A stretch of 64,000 nt of DNA from UBA7455 sp026713185 (GCA_963665785.1 OY762456.1:3968001-4032000), one strand, 5' to 3'; shown: positions 35,199-43,786, counted from the stretch's first letter. Notes: generated by a model from the letters alone, not told the origin. Numbers and translations: made by a program.

Positions 35199-35322
35199 TT
35201 TTACGCATTAAATTTTGAAATAATGGGTTTGCGTAAGTCTTTGGCTGTTCAATTTGCCTGATCAAGAACTATAACAAGTGCAAAAGGGTTGTCGATCGAA
35301 CAAAGATCGATTTGAGTATAGA

Positions 35323-35344
35323 AATACAAATCTCCTTTTGTATT
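35323..35344. terminator. Hairpin between convergent PepSY and Lrp genes
   Basis: AATACAAA (35323-35330) pairs with TTTGTATT (35337-35344), an 8-bp AT-rich stem with a 6-base loop, lying between convergent stop codons. The T-rich arm precedes a short A/C stretch. A bidirectional terminator is likely. Confidence 0.5.
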
Positions 35345-35370
35345 ACAAGCTGCCCCGCACCGGAACTTCT

Positions 35371-35862
35371 TTAGCGATCCACCTTGAACAGTGAACGGAG
35401 AGGATAGTGAAGTTTGACCACGGGAGACTTTAGTACCACGTAACTGAAGTACTTCTCGATGCCGAATTCCTTCTCAAGAACGTCCTCCATAAGCTCCTGA
35501 TAGTGAGTAATTCCCCGGGTGATGAACTTCAGGAGGTAGTCGTAACCACCGCTGACGAGATGACACTCGATGACTTCATCAATGGTGCTGATTTCTTTCT
35601 CAAAGCGGAGAAACTCCTGGCGGTGGTGACCATCCAGCGTGACCTCGGTAAAAATCATGGTGGTTTCGCCAAGCTTGTCCAGTGCAAGGTGAGCATTGTA
35701 GCTGACGATATACCCAAGTTTCTCGAGTCGTTTTACTCTTGTCAGGCAGGGGCTGGGGGAGAGAGCGACTGCCTCGGAAAGGCCGGAGTTGGTTATGCGG
35801 CCGTTTCGTTGGAGCTCAGCGAGAATGTTCAGATCTATCCTGTCTAGTTTGCTATCTGACAT
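35371..35862 (-). CDS. Lrp/AsnC family transcriptional regulator
   Basis: 163 aa. An N-terminal winged helix: DRIDLNILAELQRNGRITNSGLSEAVALSPSPCLTRVKRLEKLGYI (about 6-51), then the RAM effector-binding domain with GYDYLLKFITRGITHYQELM. Lrp/AsnC regulators act as octamers that sense amino acids. It lies between the PepSY gene and an IS1380 element. Its promoter, in 35863-35929, ends at the IS target duplication. A natural target would be a neighbouring amino-acid or amine operon, but none is within a few kilobases on its own strand. Confidence 0.88.
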   Translation of the reverse strand: MSDSKLDRIDLNILAELQRNGRITNSGLSEAVALSPSPCLTRVKRLEKLGYIVSYNAHLALDKLGETTMIFTEVTLDGHHRQEFLRFEKEISTIDEVIECHLVSGGYDYLLKFITRGITHYQELMEDVLEKEFGIEKYFSYVVLKSPVVKLHYPLRSLFKVDR

Positions 35863-35957
35863 GTACGAATCCTTCTGGCCGAACCGCTATTTTAACATAT
35901 TGATGTCATGCGGGAAGACAGGCCTATAACCCAAATCCTTACATAGGCATTTGTCAC

Positions 35958-35991
35958 CTCTCAAAATGACTGATTTCAGTCATGTTGAGAG
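35958..35991 (-). terminator. Hairpin downstream of the IS1380 transposase
   Basis: ATGACTG (35966-35972) and CAGTCAT (35977-35983) form a 7-bp stem with a 4-base loop, extended below one mismatch by CTCTCAA (35958-35964) with TTGAGAG (35985-35991). It follows the transposase stop by about 160 bases, within the element, and may stop read-through into the Lrp gene. Confidence 0.4.
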
Positions 35992-36147
35992 GCACCCGTG
36001 ACTGTCTTTGAGTCAAGGGGATAAAAAATATGCTTTTGACAGCCTGTTTTTTATCGCATGACCGCATTTGGCAGCATCGCCCATTTTTCAGGCAAGCGGA
36101 ACCTTGCACGGTTGTGCCCAGGGGTTATTCGGCGGCTTTTTACCGCG

Positions 36148-37467
36148 TTAGATCGGCGGCGGTTCAATCTCCCTCATTAGATCCAATAGCTTCGCTAATA
36201 ATTTTTGGTGGTCTTCACGTAATTTAATGATGATCTGACGTCCTGTCTTAACCACCTTGGCGGCGAGCGCATAGACGCGCCAACGCAGCGTGATAACACG
36301 CTTGGTGGCCAGTTCTTCAGGTAATAACTGTCGCATTAAAGCAAACAGATTGTAGGACAGTGCCGTGACCGCAAAGTACAGGGCGTTAGCGTTAAAATCG
36401 CTACACGGTAATGTGTCCCCACCAAAATCCAGCTTCAGTTCCTTGATGCGGTTTTCGCTGGTTTCACCGCGTTGGTTGTACCAGTGGACGATTTCACTAT
36501 CGCTACAATGATCCTTATTGGTGGCTATCGCACGGTAAATATAGCCCCCCACGGCCATTTCATCTGATGTGTTATCCCCTAAATCCAAACAGGCCTGGCC
36601 GCGCTTTACTTGCCGTTGCAGCACTAGGGTAAAAGGTTCTTTATAATCGCCAATACAGTGTGTGGTACGGCATGTTTCCTGCTCAGTGGGTTCCCCGTCA
36701 GCATCCAATACAGGACACCACTGTGCAGCACTCAGTTCCGCCAGGAACTGTTTGATGGGCGCACTCATCCTGGCTCTAATCGCATAGCTAATGCTATTGT
36801 CATCGCAATATTGAATGATTTTTGATTGATACCCTGCACAATCAATGCGCAGTGCTTTCACACGTACGCCTGTGGGCAGTGCTGTTTCACACTGCTGAAT
36901 GAACTCAAGATTCCGGCTCGCGGGCGCTGCGTTGCCGACACGAAAATCGCAGGCGACAATTTGATCCGTTTCAGCAATGTGACCCACCATCGGCATATAG
37001 CCCTGGTTTTTGTTATACGTCCACTTCGCTTCTGCTTTACTCGACACCACCTCGCTGGCATCAATGTCTAGTGTGACGGCCTTGCACCGGTGCAGTGCTG
37101 CTTTCAGCAAATGCTTATTGACCGCCTGCATAGCCTGCATCGATGCCGGCGCCTTACCGAGCCGGCGCAACCATTTCCCCAAGGCTGTAGCGCAAGGAAA
37201 ACTCTCCAGTGACAACACAGACAACAAGGCTTTATCGTCATTGAGCAAACGAACATCGTCTAAATGAAAACCAGCGTCGTGTTGCATGAGCATAAGTGTT
37301 TGCACATAAGTTGAGGCGGCAAACCCTCGATTGCTATTGGGTTGTGGAAAATGCTGGTCGACGCAGGCCGAAAACTGGATTGACTCCATGAGCTGGGCCG
37401 GGAGTAATAATCCAGCGCGTGAGGTTAATAAGCCTTTAGTCGTGGCAAGTTTATGCGGTAGAATCAT
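36148..37467 (-). CDS. IS1380 family transposase
   Basis: 439 aa from the ATG at 37467 (AAGG 8 bases upstream); the open frame extends 17 codons further, but that part lacks homology. DDE residues fit the IS1380 core: TLDIDASEV near 131-139, ALRIDCAGYQSKII near 205-218, and a late YNQRGETSENRIKELK with catalytic Glu. The YNQRG.TSENRIKELK motif is diagnostic of IS1380/DDE_Tnp_1-like transposases. The frame is intact, so the element may still be active. Confidence 0.92.
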   Translation of the reverse strand: MILPHKLATTKGLLTSRAGLLLPAQLMESIQFSACVDQHFPQPNSNRGFAASTYVQTLMLMQHDAGFHLDDVRLLNDDKALLSVLSLESFPCATALGKWLRRLGKAPASMQAMQAVNKHLLKAALHRCKAVTLDIDASEVVSSKAEAKWTYNKNQGYMPMVGHIAETDQIVACDFRVGNAAPASRNLEFIQQCETALPTGVRVKALRIDCAGYQSKIIQYCDDNSISYAIRARMSAPIKQFLAELSAAQWCPVLDADGEPTEQETCRTTHCIGDYKEPFTLVLQRQVKRGQACLDLGDNTSDEMAVGGYIYRAIATNKDHCSDSEIVHWYNQRGETSENRIKELKLDFGGDTLPCSDFNANALYFAVTALSYNLFALMRQLLPEELATKRVITLRWRVYALAAKVVKTGRQIIIKLREDHQKLLAKLLDLMREIEPPPI

Positions 37468-37777
37468 GGTAAGCCTTGAGTTGTTGCACCCATTGGGTGA
37501 TGGTGGGTTTTGTTGCAAACCATTATACAGCCAAGGCTTCCTGCGTTTTAGTGATTTCTATGTACGGATTGGGGTATAACTATCACAAATGGTTGTAGCG
37601 AAATTACGGCACCGATCGTTTTACATATAAATCAAATACATATGCGATGAATCAATGGCTTGGCAGCTTTAGTTGCGGTCTGTGAGCAGGGTCTGCGGGC
37701 ATAAGAGGCTCCCGGTACATAAACGGGTGTAATTATCCGCCCACTCGAAGGTGGTATAAGGCGCCTGCAAAATAGCA

Positions 37778-37812
37778 GTTTGCAAACGAGAGAGTATCGC
37801 CCGTTTGCAAAC
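37778..37812. promoter_or_regulatory. Paired GTTTGCAAAC palindromes upstream of the TonB receptor
   Basis: The palindrome GTTTGCAAAC occurs at 37778-37787 and again at 37803-37812, with centres 25 bases apart. The two copies also pair with each other as the arms of a hairpin. Tandem palindromes of this shape often bind LacI-type regulators. They lie about 230 bases before the receptor start, between the IS1380 element and the gene. No cognate regulator is visible nearby. The remainder of 37580-37777 holds no gene. Confidence 0.4.
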
Positions 37813-37947
37813 CGGCATAATCTGCTAATTTCTAAGGATGTCTACTATTTTTTGCTGCTAAAGCTGTCGAATACGCGCATAAGTTGTTTTTTGAGGGGTG
37901 TAAAATTGTTTCAGAATTAACTAAGTGTTGTATTCATACCTGTTTAA

Positions 37948-37961
37948 TAACTAATTAGTTA
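37948..37961. promoter_or_regulatory. 14-bp palindrome in the TonB receptor promoter region
   Basis: TAACTAATTAGTTA is perfectly self-complementary and sits 83 bases before the receptor start. It is not a Fur box. It is a candidate operator for the receptor gene but could be chance in an AT-rich region. Confidence 0.25.
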
Positions 37962-38043
37962 CTGTGATTTGCCTCTTTACGGGTGCCGGTAAGGGTTCAA
38001 TAAAAACTTAGTGTAATTGTTCTACAACTGGAGGAGAGTCACC

Positions 38044-40185
38044 ATGAAGAAATCCCCATACTGTATTAAAACACTTTTATTAACGACGCTATGTCTGCTC
38101 TTTACACCCGCGCTTCATGCGGAGTCGTCCATTGAAGAAGTACGAGTTGTTGGCCAAAAGCAGCCCTATCGAGGTGACATACCATTGGAGTCACTGCCAC
38201 AGCAGGTGCAAGTGATCTCCGGTGACCTGTTAGATCAATTGGGTAAGGTTGACTTTCAAGACGCCCTGGATATGGCCGGAGGAGTGGCAAGACAAAATAC
38301 CTTTGGGGGCCTGTGGGATAGTTTTGCTATTCGTGGTTTTGCTGGAGATGAAAATTTACCTTCTGGATACCTGATTAACGGTTTTAGTGGTGGTCGTGGT
38401 TATAGTGGGAACAGAGATACCTCCAATATCGAAACAATTGAAGTATTAAAAGGGCCTGGTTCTGCCTTATATGGTCGTGGGGAGCCCGGTGGAACGATTA
38501 ATGTAGTCACTAAAAAACCACAATTTGAACAAGAAGGCTATGTTAAAGCCAATATAGGTAACTACGATACATCTCGTATTGAGGGTGATTATACCAATAA
38601 ATTGAGTGATTCTGTTGCCTTCCGTATTAACGGTGCATATAAAAACGCAGGAAGTTTCCGTGATACGGTCGAAACAAAAAAGTTGGATTTAACACCATCT
38701 ATCTTATTTTTGCTCTCCGATAAAACCTCTTTAGAATATGCGTTGGAAATTTTAGACCAGGAGACACCATTTGACCGTGGTATTGTCGCCATCGACTATG
38801 ATCCGGAAGTAGTTGATGTGGAGACGTTCTACGGCGAACCTCAAGATAATCCTATTCAGATTAAAGCCACTGGTCATCAGTTTCTTTTACAGCATGATTT
38901 AGATAATGGTTGGTCTATTCTTGCTGGTTTAGGCTATCGCGAGTCTTCATTTGAGGGTTTGTCAAGTGAAACAGAGCTTTCCGGTGGTCGTCAAATTCTG
39001 ACTAGAAGCGAGATTCAGGCCGCTAATGGTGTTGGCCCCAATGAATTTGTAAATCGCCAGCGTCGTGGGCGTGATTATGATGCAACGGATTTGTCCGGCC
39101 GCATTGAATTAACGGGAACTTTCGAGACAGATTCAATGACACACAACTTCCTCGCAGGTGTGGATGCTTACGATTATGAGCTTGATACTGTGCAATTGCG
39201 CTGGCGTGACGGTTGGCTGAACTCTACTTACTTTGTAGATGTTAATAATCTTGTTTATGGTCAAACTCAAGATCAGGTCCTCGGGCCAAATACTGATAGG
39301 CTGGAAACACAAGATGCCTTTGGTGCTTACTTTCAGGATCAAATAGAATTATCTGACCAGTGGAAAATGTTGTTAGGCCTGCGCTACGATGATTTTAGTC
39401 AGGTAGTTACCAATCGTCGAAATGATTCGGTGAGTATGTCAGATCAAACCGCTATAAGTCCGAGATTTGGCCTGGTTTATGAGCCATCATATAATGTGTC
39501 TGTTTATGCCAGCTACGCTGAGGGCTTCCGTCCTAATAGTGGTGCAGATGCCAGTGGTAGTACTTTTGATCCTGAAGAAAGTAAATCCTACGAATTGGGT
39601 GTGAAATTTTCTTCTATGGAGGGTCGTTTAAATACTACCATCGCATTATTTAAGATGGAAAAATCCAATATCTTAACGGCCGATCCGGTAAATGCCGGTG
39701 AAAGTGCCGCATTAGGTGAGGCAGAAAGTAAAGGGTTGGAAATCGATATTACGGGTCAGTTGTCTAATACCTTAAGTGTGATGTTTTCCTATGCTCATGT
39801 GGACGCAGGCACTACATCTGAGTTATTCAACTTTGATTGGGGGGTATTCCTTCCCGCCGGGAGTGGGTTGATTAATGTGCCTGAAAATAGCGCTAACTTT
39901 ATTCTGACCAAGAGTTTTGACCTGGATGGTGCAGAATCAACGCTCGGTTTTACCATAAATTATGTCGATGATCGTTTGGGAGAAACCATTGATCCTGATT
40001 ACAGGTTACCAGGGTATACCTTGTTTAACGTATTTGGCTCTTATCAATTAAACGACCAGGTTAAGCTTACAATGCATATTGATAATATTACTGACGAGAA
40101 GCATTACGTCAGTTCCTATCATAAATGGTGGACTACCCCTGGGTCACCCACTTCTTTTACCCTGGGAGTTCGTTACTCTTTATAA
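38044..40185 (+). CDS. TonB-dependent siderophore receptor
   Basis: 713 aa from the ATG at 38044 (GGAGGAG upstream). Signal peptide (TPALHA, cleavage near 26), TonB-box-like EEVRVVGQK (31-39), plug domain with LPQQVQVISGDLLDQ, IRGFAGDENLPSGYLINGF and GPGSALYGRGEPGGTINVVTKKP, and a beta-barrel ending FTLGVRYSL. The plug motifs match ferric-siderophore receptors of the FhuA/FpvA type. The gene is AT-rich (25 of 60 bases G/C at 39421-39480) against 32 of 60 in core dxs, suggesting transfer. It lies between IS1380 and the tRNA-Leu gene. Confidence 0.92.
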   Translation: MKKSPYCIKTLLLTTLCLLFTPALHAESSIEEVRVVGQKQPYRGDIPLESLPQQVQVISGDLLDQLGKVDFQDALDMAGGVARQNTFGGLWDSFAIRGFAGDENLPSGYLINGFSGGRGYSGNRDTSNIETIEVLKGPGSALYGRGEPGGTINVVTKKPQFEQEGYVKANIGNYDTSRIEGDYTNKLSDSVAFRINGAYKNAGSFRDTVETKKLDLTPSILFLLSDKTSLEYALEILDQETPFDRGIVAIDYDPEVVDVETFYGEPQDNPIQIKATGHQFLLQHDLDNGWSILAGLGYRESSFEGLSSETELSGGRQILTRSEIQAANGVGPNEFVNRQRRGRDYDATDLSGRIELTGTFETDSMTHNFLAGVDAYDYELDTVQLRWRDGWLNSTYFVDVNNLVYGQTQDQVLGPNTDRLETQDAFGAYFQDQIELSDQWKMLLGLRYDDFSQVVTNRRNDSVSMSDQTAISPRFGLVYEPSYNVSVYASYAEGFRPNSGADASGSTFDPEESKSYELGVKFSSMEGRLNTTIALFKMEKSNILTADPVNAGESAALGEAESKGLEIDITGQLSNTLSVMFSYAHVDAGTTSELFNFDWGVFLPAGSGLINVPENSANFILTKSFDLDGAESTLGFTINYVDDRLGETIDPDYRLPGYTLFNVFGSYQLNDQVKLTMHIDNITDEKHYVSSYHKWWTTPGSPTSFTLGVRYSL

Positions 40186-40203
40186 TCTGAAGTATTGTCA
40201 CTG

Positions 40204-40446
40204 ATGCTGGAGGGGCTTGCCCCTCCTTCCTGCGCTATGCCATCCAGCAACGATAACGCGATGGCGATGATGTCTATGGATAGCATGGATCATTCTGCTC
40301 ACGCCATGTACGACCTTGCTTATAAGGGTAGTGTACCTACTCGGATTGACACCAGATACATTTGCTGTAGGCCGCGCAAAGATTGCTATACATGTCTTGA
40401 GATTACTCCCATTTACTTCCCGGGTGTATCCCAAAGCCAAATCTGA
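40204..40446 (+). other. Met/His-rich short frame after the TonB receptor
   Basis: 80 codons from the ATG at 40204. The N-terminal part reads AMAMMSMDSMDHSAHAM, a Met-His-rich run like that of DUF2946-type copper-related proteins. The second half has no such character. The frame overlaps the likely receptor terminator, has no clean ribosome-binding site and has no recognised homologue. It may be a gene scrap. The rest of 40186-40493 shows nothing else. Confidence 0.2.
40209..40226 (+). terminator. Hairpin terminator of the TonB receptor gene
   Basis: GGAGGGG (40209-40215) and CCCCTCC (40220-40226) form a perfect 7-bp GC stem with loop CTTG, 24 bases after the receptor stop. The tail is only weakly T-rich (TTCCTGC), so termination may be partial. 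Confidence 0.5.
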
Positions 40447-40493
40447 AGTTTAATGCTGAAAATAATCCCCTGGGTCTAAAAAGGGAAGGAAGA

Positions 40494-40580
40494 TGGTACC
40501 AGAGGCCGGATTTGAACCGGCACACCATTGCTGGCGGGAGATTTTGAATCTCCTGTGTCTACCTATTCCACCACTCTGGC
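40494..40580 (-). tRNA. leuX: tRNA-Leu (anticodon CAA)
   Basis: 87 nt on the minus strand, from 40580 (5') to 40494 (3'). The acceptor arm GCCAGAG pairs with CTCTGGT, and the 3' CCA is encoded. The anticodon arm GGAGA-TTCAAAA-TCTCC gives anticodon CAA (reads UUG). A long variable arm (CCGCCAGCAATGGTG) and the T-arm GCCGGTTCAAATCCGGC follow. The layout equals E. coli leuX. The gene's 3' end faces the accessory region on its left, the usual side of island integration at tRNA genes. Confidence 0.96.
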
Positions 40581-40727
40581 TTTGATTTTATCCATTATAT
40601 TGAATTTGCGGCAGATTGGATAAAGTTCTTCCCATTCATTAATACCGTCGCCTGACGATATCATTCTACACTGGTCCTTTCATGTGAAAAGTGATATTGC
40701 TGGATTCCCGAAACGCAGGATGCAGTC

Positions 40728-41540
40728 ATGCCGGAACTACCGGAAGTTGAAACCACCCGACGGGGTATCTCGCCCCATGTGATTGGGAAAAAGGTCAGTT
40801 GGGTGGATATCCGCCAGGATCAACTGCGCTGGCCTGTAAGCCCCGGATTAGCACAGCATCTGGCAGGGTTGATCATCCGGGACGTTGATCGGCGAGCGAA
40901 ATACCTGCTGTTTATAACAGACCACGGTCGTCTGATGCTGCATCTGGGAATGTCCGGCAGCTTGCGGGTAATGTCCAGGACAGTTGAACCAGGTGTGCAT
41001 GATCATGTTGACATCGGTTTTGATGATGGGTCTTTACTGCGCTACCGTGACCCGCGACGATTTGGTTCCATGTTCTGGCTGCAGGATGGAGACTCGCATA
41101 CATTGCTGGATAACCTTGGACCGGAACCCCTGTCCGATGAATTCACCGGTCATTATCTCTATCAGCAATCCCGGCAACGGAGAACAGCAGTCAAGATGTT
41201 CCTGATGAACAGCCGGATTGTCGTCGGTGTGGGAAATATCTATGCCAATGAAGCGTTGTTTCAGGCAGGTATACGACCTGACAGGTCAGCCATGCGAATT
41301 TCAGAACAACGCTATCAGCGTCTTGCAGATGCTGTAAAAAAGGTACTCACAGAAGCTATCTCTGCAGGGGGAACCACATTACGGGATTTTGTCCGGGAAG
41401 ATGGGTCTCCAGGATATTTCCACATGCAACTCACGGTGTATGGCCGCAGAAATGAAGCCTGTGTGCAGTGTCGGTATCCACTGAAGGAAATCAGGTTATC
41501 GGGAAGAAGTACGATATTCTGTCAAAACTGTCAGCGATGA
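40728..41540 (+). CDS. mutM: Formamidopyrimidine-DNA glycosylase
   Basis: 270 aa. Begins MPELPEVETTRRGI with the catalytic Pro2 and Glu3, and ends in the zinc finger with C245, C248, C265 and C268. The H2TH region (VGVGNIYANEALF) is intact. The enzyme removes 8-oxoguanine and other oxidised purines from DNA and cuts the strand. It converges on coaD 12 bases away, a common gammaproteobacterial neighbourhood. Full length, no anomalies. Confidence 0.97.
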   Translation: MPELPEVETTRRGISPHVIGKKVSWVDIRQDQLRWPVSPGLAQHLAGLIIRDVDRRAKYLLFITDHGRLMLHLGMSGSLRVMSRTVEPGVHDHVDIGFDDGSLLRYRDPRRFGSMFWLQDGDSHTLLDNLGPEPLSDEFTGHYLYQQSRQRRTAVKMFLMNSRIVVGVGNIYANEALFQAGIRPDRSAMRISEQRYQRLADAVKKVLTEAISAGGTTLRDFVREDGSPGYFHMQLTVYGRRNEACVQCRYPLKEIRLSGRSTIFCQNCQR

Positions 41541-41552
41541 TTGAATAGCCTC

Positions 41553-42032
41553 CTACGTCAGAGTACCGTTTTTCAATGCCTCGGCGACAAGGGGATGGAC
41601 AAATTCAGAAATGTCACCACCGTATGAGGCGATTTGCCGAACCAGTGTTGACGAAATATACGAATAACGTTCGGATGGTGCGAGAAAAACGGTTTCCAGA
41701 CCAGGCTGAAGCACCCGGTTCATACCCAGCATCTGAAATTCATACTCGAAATCGGTTACCGTCCGAATACCTTTCAATATGATTTGGGCATTCACTTCGT
41801 TGGCGAAGTCCACTGTAAGCGAATTGAATCCTCTGACTTCAACATTGGGTAAATCCTGAAGCACAGCTTCTGCAAGTTCTACTCTCACCTTGAGAATATT
41901 CGGTGACTTCTGGGGACTGGTGGCAATACCGAGTATTATTTTGTCGAACAATCCGGCAGCTCTTTGTATAAGGTCAGTATGGCCGTTATGAATAGGATTG
42001 AAAGTACCCGGATACAAGACTGTAGTCATCAT
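41553..42032 (-). CDS. coaD: Phosphopantetheine adenylyltransferase
   Basis: 159 aa. GTFNPIHNGHTDLI (9-22) is the T/HxGH nucleotidyl-transfer motif, and ISSTLVRQIASYGGDISEFV (about 127-146) is the family C-terminal block. It joins 4'-phosphopantetheine and ATP to dephospho-CoA in CoA synthesis. Two ATGs are adjacent at the start; either gives a functional protein. It follows rsmD by 49 bases on the minus strand, so both are probably co-transcribed. Confidence 0.96.
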   Translation of the reverse strand: MMTTVLYPGTFNPIHNGHTDLIQRAAGLFDKIILGIATSPQKSPNILKVRVELAEAVLQDLPNVEVRGFNSLTVDFANEVNAQIILKGIRTVTDFEYEFQMLGMNRVLQPGLETVFLAPSERYSYISSTLVRQIASYGGDISEFVHPLVAEALKNGTLT

Positions 42033-42081
42033 AGGTTTTACTTTGAAAAGGGCGTCATAATGAACATGTTATCGGGAAAAG

Positions 42082-42639
42082 TCACCTGTAGAGAGCAAAA
42101 AACACTTTCCCGGCTTTACCCTCACGATGTCTTGTCAGTCCGGCAAAGGCATGTCCTGGTCTGCTGCTGTTTTCCACGTAAACAAAGCTGTTGTCATGCA
42201 AAGCCCCGGGGATCAGGGGTTCAACTATTTCCAGCTCATCGCTGCCGAACGGGGGATCCAGAAACAGGATGTCATAACGGATTAACGCAGGACTTGTCAG
42301 AAAATCCCGTGCGCGGGTACAGTCGATGCTGTGTTGATCGTTCCGGACGCCTAGTTGACCCATGGTTTGTGTCAGGTAACTGCAGATTATCCTTGATTGT
42401 TCCACCAACGTGATGTGAGAAGCACCGCGAGAAAGCGCTTCCAGGCTGAGAATTCCACTGCCGGCGTACAACTCCAGACACCGGGTTCCAGAGATATCAA
42501 ATTGCAGCCAGTTGAACAGTGTTTCACGTACACGGTCCGGTGTTGGTCGGATATCATTCCCCTCAGGAAAAGATATTTTGCGGCGACGCCAGTTTCCACC
42601 GATAATTCTCAGCTTGTTGTCGTTATCATTGTTACTCAT
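42082..42639 (-). CDS. rsmD: 16S rRNA (guanine-966-N2)-methyltransferase
   Basis: 185 aa. The SAM-binding motif LELYAGSGILSLEALSRGA (55-73) and the catalytic DPPF (128-131) define RsmD. LRIIGGNWRRRKI and RPTPDRVRETLFNWL are diagnostic. It methylates G966 of 16S rRNA during 30S assembly. The gene diverges from ftsY, with 71 bases between starts, a conserved arrangement in gammaproteobacteria. Confidence 0.96.
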   Translation of the reverse strand: MSNNDNDNKLRIIGGNWRRRKISFPEGNDIRPTPDRVRETLFNWLQFDISGTRCLELYAGSGILSLEALSRGASHITLVEQSRIICSYLTQTMGQLGVRNDQHSIDCTRARDFLTSPALIRYDILFLDPPFGSDELEIVEPLIPGALHDNSFVYVENSSRPGHAFAGLTRHREGKAGKVFFALYR

Positions 42640-42710
42640 ATGACTTTACAGATTCAATTCAGGCGCCTGTCGGTTGCATGCAGACAGACGGGCAATCGCG
42701 AGAGGTATTG

Positions 42711-43670
42711 ATGGCAGATAATGTTGCAGATGCGGCGGTGGATGGCAAGCCGGGATTTTTCAGTCGGATAAAACTGGGACTTGGAAAAACCCGGACTAAT
42801 CTGGTGACCGGGTTGGAAAGAGTGTTGCTGGGTGAAAAACAAATCGATCAGGATTTACTGGAAGAAATAGAAATCGCATTACTGCTGGCTGACGTCGGCG
42901 TTGATACCACCCGGGAGATCATTGATGGATTAACAGATCGGGTTAACAGGAAGGAACTTGATGATTCAACAGCGCTGTACCGTCAGTTGAAGAGAGAACT
43001 TGCGGATATCCTGAGCGCCTCTGAACAACCAATGAAGCTGGATACAGACAAACAACCGTTTGTCATCCTGATGGTGGGTGTGAACGGCGCCGGCAAGACT
43101 ACGACCATCGGCAAGCTGGCCCGATATTTCCAGAATGAGGGAAAATCAGTGATGCTTGCTGCAGGCGATACTTTCCGGGCTGCTGCAGTTGAACAACTGA
43201 TGATCTGGGGTGAAAGAAACAATGTGCCTGTCATAGCGCAGGGCACGGGCGCCGACAGTGCCTCGGTCATTTTCGACGCCCTGGCTTCGGCGAGGGCAAA
43301 AGGCTGTGATGTCCTCATTGCGGATACCGCGGGTCGGTTGCAGAACAAGAAGAATCTCATGGATGAACTGGGCAAGATCAGCCGTGTACTGGGCAAACAG
43401 GATGAAAACGCTCCTCACGAAGTAATGCTGGTGCTGGATGCAGGGACAGGTCAGAATGCCATATCGCAGGCCAGGGAATTCCTTGCGGCAGTGGCGGTCA
43501 GTGGCATTGTGCTCACCAAACTGGACGGTACCGCCAAAGGTGGTGTGATCTTCGCCATCGCCAGACAATTGGACCTGCCCATCCGATTTGTCGGTGTCGG
43601 GGAACAGATTGATGATCTCAGACCGTTTTCCGCGGAGCAGTTCGTAGCCGCTTTGTTTGATGACGCTTAG
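42711..43670 (+). CDS. ftsY: Signal recognition particle receptor FtsY
   Basis: 319 aa from the ATG at 42711 with AGAGG 5 bases upstream; the frame opens further to 42678 but without a site. G1 motif GVNGAGKTTT (123-132), DTFRAAAVEQL (about 154-164), DTAGR and TKLDGTAKGG are all present. The acidic A domain of E. coli FtsY is almost absent; only about 30 residues precede the N domain. FtsY docks the ribosome-SRP complex at the membrane. The usual downstream ftsE and ftsX are missing, and rpoH follows directly. Confidence 0.96.
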   Translation: MADNVADAAVDGKPGFFSRIKLGLGKTRTNLVTGLERVLLGEKQIDQDLLEEIEIALLLADVGVDTTREIIDGLTDRVNRKELDDSTALYRQLKRELADILSASEQPMKLDTDKQPFVILMVGVNGAGKTTTIGKLARYFQNEGKSVMLAAGDTFRAAAVEQLMIWGERNNVPVIAQGTGADSASVIFDALASARAKGCDVLIADTAGRLQNKKNLMDELGKISRVLGKQDENAPHEVMLVLDAGTGQNAISQAREFLAAVAVSGIVLTKLDGTAKGGVIFAIARQLDLPIRFVGVGEQIDDLRPFSAEQFVAALFDDA

Positions 43671-43756
43671 TGATTAACCCCGGGCTGATGATGAATGACT
43701 TACACCCGGCGTTAGACAATACTTACACTGAATGAAAGTGATGGTGAGTCACTTTA

Positions 43757-43786
43757 TTGGCACTTAAGACGTTTGAGTGCTAAAAT
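43757..43786 (+). promoter_or_regulatory. CIRCE-like HrcA operator overlapping the rpoH promoter
   Basis: TTGGCACTT, a 9-base spacer and GAGTGCTAA occupy 43757-43783. The consensus CIRCE is TTAGCACTC, nine bases, GAGTGCTAA: the right half is identical and the left half differs at two positions. The same bases supply a sigma-70-type -35 box (TTGGCA, 43757-43762) and an extended -10 (TGC then TAAAAT, 43781-43786) with an 18-base spacer. A repressor bound here would block RNA polymerase. HrcA binding is inference; the architecture is directly visible. Transcription would start near 43793, 28 bases before the rpoH start codon. Confidence 0.75.

Larger units (their letters stand above)
35930..37574. 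mobile_element. IS1380-family insertion sequence, complete
   Basis: 1645 bases, matching the size of the family. The left end begins CCCAAATCCTTACATAG at 35930. The right end, read inward on the other strand from 37574, begins CCCCAATCCGTACATAG. The 21-base terminal inverted repeats agree at 17 positions. A 5-base target duplication TATAA flanks the element (35925-35929 and 37575-37579). Inside the left end a strong hairpin (CTCTCAA and ATGACTG arms from 35958, partners to 35991) follows the transposase gene and may terminate it. The element separates the Lrp gene from the TonB receptor gene. Confidence 0.9.

Noticed and set aside
40198..40440. 80-codon minus-strand frame opposite the Met/His-rich frame
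   Set aside because: Its His-rich run is only the reverse complement of the plus-strand repeats; no independent support.
40494..40580. Search for a duplicated tRNA 3' end (attL) in the window
   Set aside because: No second copy of the tRNA 3' sequence was noticed; an island boundary cannot be fixed inside the window.
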